From: Azonexus sp.
GTDB taxonomy: Bacteria > Pseudomonadota > Gammaproteobacteria > Burkholderiales > Rhodocyclaceae
Assembly: GCF_023150235.1 (NCBI RefSeq)
Contig: NZ_JAKLLH010000003.1
Location: 1 to 64,000, forward strand
Length of the DNA: 64,000 nt
Direction: 5' to 3'
This document shows positions 45,301 to 54,772 of the stretch, in pieces; position 1 is the stretch's first letter, and every line of letters starts with the position of its first letter. The position numbers were made by a program, and so were the translations under genes. The notes beneath the pieces were generated by a model. It was not told where the DNA came from, did not search any database, and saw only the letters and a list, made by a program, of their open reading frames with translations.

Positions 45301-46068
45301 TTATTTAGCCCCCATACGGATGGACCCATCTAGGCGAATCACCTCTCCATTGAGGTAGGCATTTTCGGTGATGTGCCTAACCAAAGAGGCGTATTCATCG
45401 GGCTTGCCCATCCGGGTCGGGAAAGGAACCATCTTGTTCAGGGAATCCTGAACCTCGGCCGGCATGCCCAGCAACATCGGAGTTTCCATGATTCCCGGCG
45501 CGATGGTGACGCAACGGATGGCACTACGCGCGAGTTCGCGCGCGACTGGCAAAGTCAAGGCCACGACCCCGCCCTTGGAAGCCGCGTAGGCCACCTGTCC
45601 CAGCTGCCCCTCGAAGGCGGCAATCGATGCGGTGTTGATGATCACACCGCGCTCGCCGCCGGCATCCGGCGTATTTTTCTGCATTTCGGCGGCGGCCAGG
45701 CGCAGCATGTTGAAGGTACCGACCAGATTGATATTGACGACCTTGGCAAAGCTTTCCAGACGGTGCGGCCCCTCCTTGCCAAGCACTTTTTCTGCCGGGG
45801 CCACACCGGCGCAACTGACCAGGCCGTGCAAGGCACCAAAGGCAGAAATTGCCGTCTGCACGGCGTTGACCGCGGAAGACTCACTCGACACATCGGTCTC
45901 GACGAAGCGGGCATTCGCCCCCAGTTCGCCGGCCATCTTGTCGCCGGCCTCGCGATTGAGGTCTGCCAGAACGACCTTGGCGCCCGCGGCAACCAGCATG
46001 CGTGCCGTCGCCGCCCCCAGACCGGAGCCCGCACCCGTGACAAGAAAAACCTTATCCTGAATCTGCAT
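45301..46068 (-). CDS. Short-chain dehydrogenase (3-hydroxyacyl-CoA dehydrogenase type 2-like)
   Basis: The 255-residue SDR has the NAD motif [23 protein letters not shown] with the catalytic Ser, and YAASKGG with Tyr and Lys. The sequence [10 protein letters not shown] and the overall length match the type 2 3-hydroxyacyl-CoA dehydrogenases, which act in fatty acid or branched-chain breakdown. Substrate is inferred. GGAGAAAGC precedes ATG 46068. It stands alone. Confidence 0.88.
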   Translation of the reverse strand: MQIQDKVFLVTGAGSGLGAATARMLVAAGAKVVLADLNREAGDKMAGELGANARFVETDVSSESSAVNAVQTAISAFGALHGLVSCAGVAPAEKVLGKEGPHRLESFAKVVNINLVGTFNMLRLAAAEMQKNTPDAGGERGVIINTASIAAFEGQLGQVAYAASKGGVVALTLPVARELARSAIRCVTIAPGIMETPMLLGMPAEVQDSLNKMVPFPTRMGKPDEYASLVRHITENAYLNGEVIRLDGSIRMGAK

Positions 46069-46283
46069 TTTTGCTTTCTCCTTGAAATGACGCGTCAAGA
46101 CATCGAAGTGGTCCGACTTTCCAGACGGTACCGTATGGTTTGAGACAACATCTTACCCGTCCCGGCACAGCAGACAAAGCGGGAGGCCAGTACCTCCGCC
46201 CCCCCGGCCAACGCCCGGAGAAGACGCTTTCACGGTAATATTCTTCCCGGATCACAGCCCTCTCCCCCTTCTCTTTCCGCGCA

Positions 46284-47573
46284 ATGCCTCCCAGCGAAAA
46301 CGCCATTTCCGTTGACCAGCTCCAGATCGGCATTTACGTCTATCTCGATGTTGGCTGGATGAACCATCCATTCAGTTTCAACAATTTCAAGATTCGCGAT
46401 GCCGATCAGCTGCGCGCCATCCGGGAACTGGGGCTGACGACCGTCCGCTGGGACCCGGCTCGCAGCGACATGAAGCCACTTCCGGCAACGTCTGCAAGCG
46501 TGCCTGAAACCGGTGCGCCCCCTTCCATTGCCTCCTCTTCCCCCCCGCCCCCCGATACCGCCGTACCGGCGATGATCGAGAAAAGGGAGCGCATCCGGAA
46601 ACTTGCCGAGCATCACGCCAGCATTGCCCGTGTCGAGCAAGCCTTCACCAACGCGACAGCCGTCGTCCGCGGCATCAGCAAGAACATATTTTCTCAACCT
46701 GAAAAAACCATCGGCGAAGCCAGCCGCCTGATCGGGGAAATCGTCGACACCCTTCTTGCCGCACCGGAGCTGGCGATCCAGGTCATGACGGACAAGCCCG
46801 GCAGCGAAGACGTTTACCTCCACTCGCTCAATGTCTCGATCCTGGCGATGACCCTGGCCCGCGAGCTCAAGCTGCCCTGCGAGCTGGTCAAGCTGGTCGG
46901 GGTCGGCTCCCTCTTCCACGACATCGGCCTCAGCGAGATTCCGAGCAAGATCCTGAACAACCCGGGGCAATTATCCAAGCCGGAACGCGAATTTCGCGAA
47001 CTGCACTGCCAGTACGGTCTCGATATCAGCCGCAAGGCCGGGCTACCGCCGGCGGTACAGAAAATCGTCTTCCAGCATCACGAATATTTTGACGGCAGCG
47101 GCTACCCGCAACGCCTCAAGGGCGAAGCCATCGATCCGCTGGCGCGTCTGGTTGCCCTGATCAACGGCTACGACAACCTGTGCAACCCACCCAACCTGGC
47201 ACAGGCACTGACACCGCACGAGGCACTCTCGCTGATGTTCGCCCAGCAGCGCAGCCGCTTCGACCCACGCTTCCTGCAAGCCTTCATCCGCTTCATGGGA
47301 GTTTACCCACCAGGCACCATCGTTCTTCTCTCGAACGACGCCATCGGTCTCGTGGTTCGCGTCAACTCCACACGTCCCCTGCGCCCGACCATCATTCTCT
47401 ACGACAGCGGAATTCCCAAGGCTGAAGCCATCATCCTCGACCTCAACGACGAACCGGACATCAACATCAGCAAGGCGATCCGCCCGGCCCAACTGCCCGC
47501 GGCGATCTACGACTACCTCAGCCCGCGCAAGCGGGTCAGCTATTATTTCGACGCCACACCCAACGGGACATAA
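46284..47573 (+). CDS. HD-GYP cyclic-di-GMP phosphodiesterase
   Basis: The 429-residue protein has an N-terminal DUF3391-like domain (IGIYVYLDVGWMNHPF), an Ala/Pro-rich linker and an HD-GYP domain. The metal-binding motifs are HSLNVSIL, LFHDIGLSEIP and HHEYFDGSGYPQ, so the key HD and GYP residues are kept. It should hydrolyse c-di-GMP. A ~130-residue C-terminal part follows. The next gene, a hybrid kinase, starts eight bases downstream, so both are likely one operon. Confidence 0.92.
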   Translation: MPPSENAISVDQLQIGIYVYLDVGWMNHPFSFNNFKIRDADQLRAIRELGLTTVRWDPARSDMKPLPATSASVPETGAPPSIASSSPPPPDTAVPAMIEKRERIRKLAEHHASIARVEQAFTNATAVVRGISKNIFSQPEKTIGEASRLIGEIVDTLLAAPELAIQVMTDKPGSEDVYLHSLNVSILAMTLARELKLPCELVKLVGVGSLFHDIGLSEIPSKILNNPGQLSKPEREFRELHCQYGLDISRKAGLPPAVQKIVFQHHEYFDGSGYPQRLKGEAIDPLARLVALINGYDNLCNPPNLAQALTPHEALSLMFAQQRSRFDPRFLQAFIRFMGVYPPGTIVLLSNDAIGLVVRVNSTRPLRPTIILYDSGIPKAEAIILDLNDEPDINISKAIRPAQLPAAIYDYLSPRKRVSYYFDATPNGT

Positions 47574-47581
47574 CTGCGCTC

Positions 47582-49918
47582 ATGCCCATTCTTCCCCCGG
47601 TTTACGGCGATCAGCTACTGCTGGCTCACAGTTCCGAGATCCTGCTCGCTGTCTCCCCCATCGATCAACGCATCGTCGCCGCCAATCGCCGCGCCTGCGA
47701 CACGCTTGGCTATCCCCTCGAGGATCTGCAGGGGATGGAAATCACCTTTCTCGAGACCGCGCTGGGGGACGTTTTCTACTGGGAAGAAGTCCGCCAGGGC
47801 GGCAAGGGTGAATTCGACAATGTCGAGGGCCTCTATCTCTGCGCCGACGGCAGCCTGCTGCCGGTCATCAAGAGCGCCCGCCGGGAACAGGGCGCGCAAG
47901 GCGACTGGATCGTCCTGCGCATGCGGGATGCACGGGAAGCCCGGCGAACGGAAGAGCGAGCCACCCACCTCACCGCCCAGTTGCAGGCCACGCTGGAAGC
48001 CAGCGGCGACGGCATTCTCGTGCTCGACATGGCCGGCAATGTCGTGAATATGAATCGCCGCTGCAGCCAGATGTGGAGGATTCCGGAACATACGCTCCTG
48101 GAAGGTGATCGCGCCATTCTGAACTGGCTGGACGAGCAACTGGCCGAGAGCAGCGCCGAACATAAGCTCAGCCTGGCCAAAGACACGGTCGACGACGAAA
48201 AATTCGAAATTCTCGAATTGAGCAATGGCTCCTATTTCGAGCGCCGCTCGCGCCCACAAATGGCCAAGGAACAGATCATTGGCCGGGTATACAGCTTTCA
48301 CGACATCACCGAGCGCATTCTCAGCGAGCACGAACTGAGGGCCGCACGCGAACGGGCAGAGCAGGCCAATCGCGCCAAGAGTGATTTTCTCGCCATGATG
48401 TCGCACGAAATCAGGACACCGATGAACGGAGTCATCGGCATGAGTGCCATGCTCCTGGAAAGCGGCTTGCAGGGAGAGCAGAAACGCTACGCTGAAATCA
48501 TCCGCGCCAGCGCGGAAGCCCTCCTTTCCATCGTCAACGACGTCCTCGATTTCTCCAAGATCGAAGCCCGCAAACTGACCCTGGAAGAAATCGATTTCGA
48601 CCTCTTCTCGCTACTCGAGGATTTCGCCGATCTCTACAGCATCCGCGCCGCCGAAAAGCAGTTGCGCTTCGACTGGTCATTCGCGGTCGACGTCCCGGGA
48701 TACTTGCGTGGCGATCCCGGACGCCTGCGTCAGATCCTGATCAATCTGGTCGGGAATGCCATCAAATTCACCGACCGGGGAGAGATCACGCTCGACATCG
48801 AACTGGTGGAGAACAATGGCAAACAGGCAGACCTTCGCTTTTCCGTCAGCGATACCGGTATCGGCATTCCTGCCGAACGTCGGGAATCCATCTTCCGCCC
48901 CTTCGAGCAGGCAGACAATTCAACCACGCGCAAATACGGCGGTACTGGCCTCGGCTTGGCCATTTCCGCCGAACTGGCGCACATGATGGGTGGAGAAATT
49001 GGCCTTCTCCCCAACGGGAAACAAGGTACGACTTTCTGGTTCACCTGCCGCCTGCCGCTGGGAAGGAAGATGGCAGGCGAGTCTCCCGCACGCGACCAAG
49101 GCGCCCTGCCAGCCGGATGCCGCGTCCTGATTGCCGATCCCAATCCAGTCCACCGGCGCCTGCTCGCCAGCATGCTGCGACATGAGCAGGCCCTGGCGCT
49201 CGAATCCGGCGATGCCTGCCAGGCGCTGGCGATGCTGGAGCAGCAGCGAGACACCGGAAACCCCATCCATGCACTGCTGATCGATCCGCAGCTTGCGCGC
49301 ATCGACGGTGTAACACTCGCTAGCCGAATCCGGAAAGATTCCAGACATGCCTCCACGGCACTCATCCTCATGGCAACCAAGGGAGGAGAGAACGAAATCG
49401 CCGGTGATACCGAATGCAATCTGCACCTAGCCAGGCCAGTGAAGCGCTCCACCCTCGGCGAATGCCTGCGCCTCGCCCTCGGCGACGCCCAGCCTCGTGA
49501 AACGCCCCCGCCAACCCCGGCACCGCGCCAACCGCCCTCCAGTGCCCGCCTGCTACTCGCCGAAGACAATCAGGTCAATCGTGCCGTATTGATCAGCATG
49601 CTCGGAAAACTGGGTTATGCCACGCCGGAAATCGCCCTCAACGGCCAGGAGGTCGTGCACAAAGCCTGCGCCGACACCTACGATCTCATTCTCATGGACT
49701 GCCACATGCCGCTCATGGATGGCTACGAAGCCACCCGCGAACTGCGCCGACGCGGTATCGGAACCCCGATCGTCGCCGTCACGGCCAATGCCATGGTCGA
49801 CGACATCGAACGCTGCCTTGCCGTCGGGATGAACGGTCACATCGCCAAACCCATCGTCCTCAAGATACTCGCCGCGACCCTGGAAAAACACCTCCAGGCG
49901 CCCCCGCCCGCGAGCTAA
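47582..49918 (+). CDS. Cytoplasmic PAS hybrid histidine kinase with two receivers
   Basis: The 778-residue protein has two PAS domains (residues ~15-125 and ~135-250), HisKA with LAMMSHEIRTPMNG near 280, an HATPase with FEQADNSTTRKYGGTGLGL, and two receivers. Receiver 1 has an Asp (LLIDPQLARIDG) but an Arg-Pro in place of the conserved Lys-Pro, so it may be inactive. Receiver 2 has AEDNQVNR, LILMDCHMPLMDG and HIAKPI and looks active. There is no membrane segment. It is probably coupled to the HD-GYP gene. Confidence 0.9.
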   Translation: MPILPPVYGDQLLLAHSSEILLAVSPIDQRIVAANRRACDTLGYPLEDLQGMEITFLETALGDVFYWEEVRQGGKGEFDNVEGLYLCADGSLLPVIKSARREQGAQGDWIVLRMRDAREARRTEERATHLTAQLQATLEASGDGILVLDMAGNVVNMNRRCSQMWRIPEHTLLEGDRAILNWLDEQLAESSAEHKLSLAKDTVDDEKFEILELSNGSYFERRSRPQMAKEQIIGRVYSFHDITERILSEHELRAARERAEQANRAKSDFLAMMSHEIRTPMNGVIGMSAMLLESGLQGEQKRYAEIIRASAEALLSIVNDVLDFSKIEARKLTLEEIDFDLFSLLEDFADLYSIRAAEKQLRFDWSFAVDVPGYLRGDPGRLRQILINLVGNAIKFTDRGEITLDIELVENNGKQADLRFSVSDTGIGIPAERRESIFRPFEQADNSTTRKYGGTGLGLAISAELAHMMGGEIGLLPNGKQGTTFWFTCRLPLGRKMAGESPARDQGALPAGCRVLIADPNPVHRRLLASMLRHEQALALESGDACQALAMLEQQRDTGNPIHALLIDPQLARIDGVTLASRIRKDSRHASTALILMATKGGENEIAGDTECNLHLARPVKRSTLGECLRLALGDAQPRETPPPTPAPRQPPSSARLLLAEDNQVNRAVLISMLGKLGYATPEIALNGQEVVHKACADTYDLILMDCHMPLMDGYEATRELRRRGIGTPIVAVTANAMVDDIERCLAVGMNGHIAKPIVLKILAATLEKHLQAPPPAS

Positions 49919-50023
49919 ACACCGCACGAAGCAGCCTTTCTCCAGCCCGAACACCACCTGGAGAAGCCCCTTGGCAGTGGCGCAAAGAGGTAAAATCGCC
50001 CCCTTTCCGGCAGCGACCACGTC

Positions 50024-50857
50024 ATGACAGCGCCTTGTCCTCCCTCTTTTTCTGGCACGAGCCACGCCGCGGACACCACTGCCGCGGCAATAACGGTATC
50101 CGTGGTCAGCCACGGACACGGCAGCATGGTCAAGCACTTACTGGCGCGCCTGCTGAGTTTTCCCGAAGTTGCAGGCATCGTCCTGACCCTCAACATTCCG
50201 GAAAAAATCGACATCGAGGAAAACACCCGGCTCAGCATCGTCCGCAACACCCGACCCAAGGGTTTCGGAGAAAACCACAATGCAGCCTTCGCGCAAAGCC
50301 GAACGGCTTTTTTCTGCGTTCTCAACCCCGATATCGAATTGCCGCAAAACCCTTTCCCGGCCCTGATGCAGTGCCTGTCGGCCCATCCCAGGGCCGTGGC
50401 CGCGCCTCGCATCATCGATCCCCAAGGAAAGCCCGAGGATTCGGCTCGCCGCTTCCCCACCCCCGGATCGATTTTGCGAAAAATCCTGTTTGCCGATCCT
50501 GGTCTCAGCCACGTCAAGGCAAACGGTGGCCCGCAGGAAAGCGACTGGCTGGCCGGCATGTTCCTGCTTTTTCCCGGTGAAGTCTTCACCGCACTCGACG
50601 GATTCGACGAAAGCTATTTCTTGTACTACGAAGACGTCGATCTCTGTGCCCGTGCCTGGTTTTCCGGCTACCCGGCACTCTGGGTGCCAGCGGCCTGCGC
50701 GGTGCACGAAGCCCGCCGCGCCAGCAGGCGCAAGCTCCGTCACTTTCTCTGGCACGCCGCAAGCATGCTTCGCTACTTCGCGCGCTGGCACCTGAACGGT
50801 CGCCTGCAAAGGCTGCAGGCCCTGCGTGACGCCCCCAAGAGGGATGGCAATCGATAA
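50024..50857 (+). CDS. Family 2 glycosyltransferase
   Basis: The 277-residue protein has a GT-A fold. It has SVVSHGHGSMVKHLL at the front, the nucleotide-sugar site FGENHNAAFA, the metal motif VLNPDIELP and the catalytic YYEDVDLCARAW. It resembles rhamnosyltransferase-type enzymes of O-antigen or lipopolysaccharide synthesis. Acceptor and sugar are unknown. It stands alone and ends before a dispersed palindromic element. Confidence 0.88.
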   Translation: MTAPCPPSFSGTSHAADTTAAAITVSVVSHGHGSMVKHLLARLLSFPEVAGIVLTLNIPEKIDIEENTRLSIVRNTRPKGFGENHNAAFAQSRTAFFCVLNPDIELPQNPFPALMQCLSAHPRAVAAPRIIDPQGKPEDSARRFPTPGSILRKILFADPGLSHVKANGGPQESDWLAGMFLLFPGEVFTALDGFDESYFLYYEDVDLCARAWFSGYPALWVPAACAVHEARRASRRKLRHFLWHAASMLRYFARWHLNGRLQRLQALRDAPKRDGNR

Positions 50858-50880
50858 CGGCGGAAAAGTGCCGCCGTTAG

Positions 50881-50932
50881 CCGGAAAAAGGCACTCCATC
50901 ACGGTCGACCGTGAAAAAACGCATTTTTCCGG
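50881..50932. repeat. Dispersed palindromic element, intergenic copy 2
   Basis: The outer stem CCGGAAAAA (50881-50889) and TTTTTCCGG (50924-50932) is perfect. Inside it, CACGGTCGACCGTG (50900-50913) is a perfect 14-bp palindrome, identical to 2796-2809. It lies between the convergent ends of the GT2 and hyi genes. Confidence 0.65.
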
Positions 50933-50987
50933 ATACAGGCGACAAATCCAGCATCGGATCAATCCGGCACAATCGCCGGCAGCCGCT

Positions 50988-51761
50988 TCAGCGCGGTCGC
51001 CAGATCAAGCCAGCCTCGGTCCCGGCCCGGGGTTTGTACTCGCAACCGATCCAGCCAGAATAATCAAGACGATCCAGCAGATCAAAAAGGAAGGGGTAGT
51101 GGATTTCGCCGCTTCCAGGCTCGTGCCGTCCGGGGTTATCGGCAATCTGGACATGACCAATCCGCCCGATGTGCCGCTCCAGCGTCCGTGCCAGATCACC
51201 CTGAATAATCTGGGCATGGTAAAGGTCCAACTGCAGGAGCACATTGTCGCGGCCAATCCGGTCAAGCAAGCGTATCGCTTTATCTACATCGTCGAGCCAG
51301 TAATTGGGCATATCGATCCGGCTATTGATCGGCTCGATCAGCACCGTGATCCCCTCCGGCGCCAGGCAGTCGGCCGCATGGCGCAAATTAGCCACATAAA
51401 CCGCCTCCACTTCGCTCTCGGCCACCTCCGGCGGGCGCAAGCCGGCCATGCAATGCACGCGGCGACAACCGAGCGCCCTCGCATAAGCGAGCGCCTGTTC
51501 CACACTCCCGGCAAATTCGCCCTGCCGCCCGGGCAGGCAGGCCAGCCCGCGCTCTCCCTTGGCCCAGTCGCCGGGCGGCAGGTTGAAAAGCACCTGCTCG
51601 AGCTCGGCGGCTGCCAACCAGTCAGCCACGTCGGGAAGCGGCCATTCATAAGGGAATAGATACTCGACGCCGGCAAAGCCGGCCGCTGCCGCACGTGAAA
51701 AACGCTCGGCAAAAGGGACTTCGGTAAACAAAAAACTCAAATTGGCAGCAAACTTTGGCAT
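50988..51761 (-). CDS. hyi: Hydroxypyruvate isomerase
   Basis: The 257-residue TIM-barrel protein starts MPKFAANLSFLFTEVPF and has LIEPINSRIDMPNYWL, LQLDLYHAQIIQGDL and HVQIADNPGRHEPG, the Hyi signature. It interconverts hydroxypyruvate and tartronate semialdehyde in glyoxylate metabolism. No gcl or glxR gene is next to it. The hydroxyacid dehydrogenase at 6598-7551 could use the same metabolites, but the two are far apart. Confidence 0.92.
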   Translation of the reverse strand: MPKFAANLSFLFTEVPFAERFSRAAAAGFAGVEYLFPYEWPLPDVADWLAAAELEQVLFNLPPGDWAKGERGLACLPGRQGEFAGSVEQALAYARALGCRRVHCMAGLRPPEVAESEVEAVYVANLRHAADCLAPEGITVLIEPINSRIDMPNYWLDDVDKAIRLLDRIGRDNVLLQLDLYHAQIIQGDLARTLERHIGRIGHVQIADNPGRHEPGSGEIHYPFLFDLLDRLDYSGWIGCEYKPRAGTEAGLIWRPR

Positions 51762-51823
51762 GGGAGCTCATTCCACGGGTCGGCCCCTCAGTATAATTCG
51801 CCCCACCGAATCAGGAGACCAGC

Positions 51824-52417
51824 ATGGACAACAAGGACAACACACCAGTACAAAGCAGCGAACGCAAGGGCAACCGCCTGTCGAAGATCGTCACTCGAAC
51901 CGGCGATGGTGGCAGCACCGGCCTCGGCGACGGTAGCCGGACCAGCAAGGACAGCCTGCGCATCGACGCCATCGGCGAAGTCGACGAACTGAATTCCGGT
52001 CTCGGCCTACTGCTCTGCGAAGATCTGCCGCCGGCAGTAAGCGACGCCCTGCTCGATATCCAGCACGACCTTTTCGATCTCGGCGGCGAGCTCTGCCTGC
52101 CGGGAATGAATGTCATCAAGGATAGCCAGGTCGAGCGACTGGAAAATCTGGTTGAAGATTTCAACACCGACTTGCCGATGCTCAAGGAATTCATCCTCCC
52201 CGGCGGGACTCGTGCTGCCGCCCTTGCCCATCTCTCGCGCACCGTCTGTCGCCGCGTTGAACGCAGCATGGTCCGGCTGCACCGCGAGGAGCCCCTGCCC
52301 GACCCTGCCCGACGCTACATCAACCGCCTTTCCGACCTGCTCTTCGTTCTCGGCCGCGTGCTCAACCGTGCGGGAGGGCGCGGCGACGTGCTGTGGCAAA
52401 AGGCCAAGAATGCCTGA
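51824..52417 (+). CDS. Cob(I)alamin adenosyltransferase, PduO type
   Basis: The 197-residue protein has the PduO/MMAB signature: SKIVTRTGDGGSTGLGDG near the N-terminus, then IGEVDELNSGLG, FILPGGTRAAA and CRRVERSM. It transfers the adenosyl group of ATP to cob(I)alamin to make coenzyme B12. It has its own ribosome site (GGAGAC) and is divergent from hyi. Confidence 0.93.
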   Translation: MDNKDNTPVQSSERKGNRLSKIVTRTGDGGSTGLGDGSRTSKDSLRIDAIGEVDELNSGLGLLLCEDLPPAVSDALLDIQHDLFDLGGELCLPGMNVIKDSQVERLENLVEDFNTDLPMLKEFILPGGTRAAALAHLSRTVCRRVERSMVRLHREEPLPDPARRYINRLSDLLFVLGRVLNRAGGRGDVLWQKAKNA

Positions 52418-52508
52418 AGTTTTCGCCGGTATCGCCGTGCCTGCTGCACGCCAGCGGAAAGTACGGTAATCTTGCTGCCGATTCCCCTACCCTCCGAATA
52501 GCCCGAAC

Positions 52509-52724
52509 GTGTTTCGCGTCGTTACCAAATATCGTTGTGGCAAGCCGCGCCCGGTCATCGAGCGCGGCCCTTGGCACACGTCTTCGGAAATGGCGCATTT
52601 CTGGGCCGACACCTTGCGCAATCAGGGGTATACCACCGAGGTCGAGGAAGGCCTGGGCTCCAAGATGCCCGGCGGCGACAACAGTAATGCCGACCTCGCC
52701 GAGGCACTTGCCAGCATGGCCTGA
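52509..52724 (+). CDS. Conserved small protein of unknown function
   Basis: The 71-residue protein begins MFRVVTKYRCGKPRPVIERGP and has WHTSSEMAHFWADTLRNQGY followed by VEE. The composition is that of a real protein, and the pattern of aromatic residues suggests a small alpha-beta fold. I recall similar short proteins in betaproteobacteria but cannot name a function. It lies between the adenosyltransferase and a convergent protease gene. Confidence 0.7.
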   Translation: MFRVVTKYRCGKPRPVIERGPWHTSSEMAHFWADTLRNQGYTTEVEEGLGSKMPGGDNSNADLAEALASMA

Positions 52725-52842
52725 CCGGAGGAAGGCTGGAAGACATCTTCCGAACCGACGGGCTGTTCCGCCCCTCCCTGACCCGCCGGAAAATGGATCG
52801 ACGCCGCGAGCTTGGCGATTGCACCGCAAGCAGCGCGGCGAC

Positions 52843-54009
<1,167 letters not shown>

Positions 54010-54020
54010 GGAAGGAAAAG

Positions 54021-54767
54021 ATGAAACGCGAAGCGCTGTTGAACTACCTGAATGGGCTGCTGGAGCCGGAAAAGTTCAGGGATTATTGCCCAAACGGGCT
54101 GCAAGTGGAAGGACGACCGGAGATCCAGCGCATCGTCGCTGGAGTCACCGCCTGCCAGGCCTTGCTCGATGTCGCAGTTGCCGAAGGTGCCGATGCCATT
54201 CTGGTGCATCACGGCTATTTCTGGAAAGGCGAGGACACGCGGATCGCCGGCATCCGTCGTCGGCGCCTGAAAACCCTTCTCGATCATGAAATCAACCTGA
54301 TTGCCTATCACCTGCCGCTGGATGCGCATCCACGACTAGGCAACAACGCCCAACTGGCAAAGGCCCTGGGCTGGATCGCCGATACCTGCTTCGGCGAGCA
54401 AAATATCGTCTGGCGCGGTCGTCCGGCACAACCGCAGAGGGTAGGCGAAATTGTGGCCAGCGTGAGCCATGCCCTCGGACGACGGCCCCTGCTCATCGGC
54501 GACCCACAAGCGCCGGTCCGCCGAGTGGCGTGGTGCTCGGGTGGCGCCCAGGGTTACTTTGAGGCCGCGATAGATGAGGGGGTGGACCTCTACCTCTCGG
54601 GCGAAATCTCGGAGCAGACGGTACATCTCGCGCGTGAAACCGGCGTGGCTTACCTCGCCGCCGGACATCACGCCACCGAGTGCCTGGGCATTCGCGCCCT
54701 CGCGGCACAAGTGGCTGGCGATTGCGCAATCGAATGCCGCATGGTCGATATCGACAATCCGGTCTGA
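54021..54767 (+). CDS. NIF3/DUF34-family metal-binding protein
   Basis: The 248-residue protein has the NIF3 signature with metal-binding His pairs in AILVHHGYFWKGED and AAGHHATECLG, plus CPNGLQVEG and NLIAYHLPLDAHP. The family (YbgI) binds two metal ions; its role is not settled, although databases call it GTP cyclohydrolase I type 2. An upstream in-frame extension reads into the protease gene on the other strand. ATG 54021 has GGAAGGAAAAG before it. Confidence 0.9.
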   Translation: MKREALLNYLNGLLEPEKFRDYCPNGLQVEGRPEIQRIVAGVTACQALLDVAVAEGADAILVHHGYFWKGEDTRIAGIRRRRLKTLLDHEINLIAYHLPLDAHPRLGNNAQLAKALGWIADTCFGEQNIVWRGRPAQPQRVGEIVASVSHALGRRPLLIGDPQAPVRRVAWCSGGAQGYFEAAIDEGVDLYLSGEISEQTVHLARETGVAYLAAGHHATECLGIRALAAQVAGDCAIECRMVDIDNPV

Positions 54768-54772
54768 GCGGT

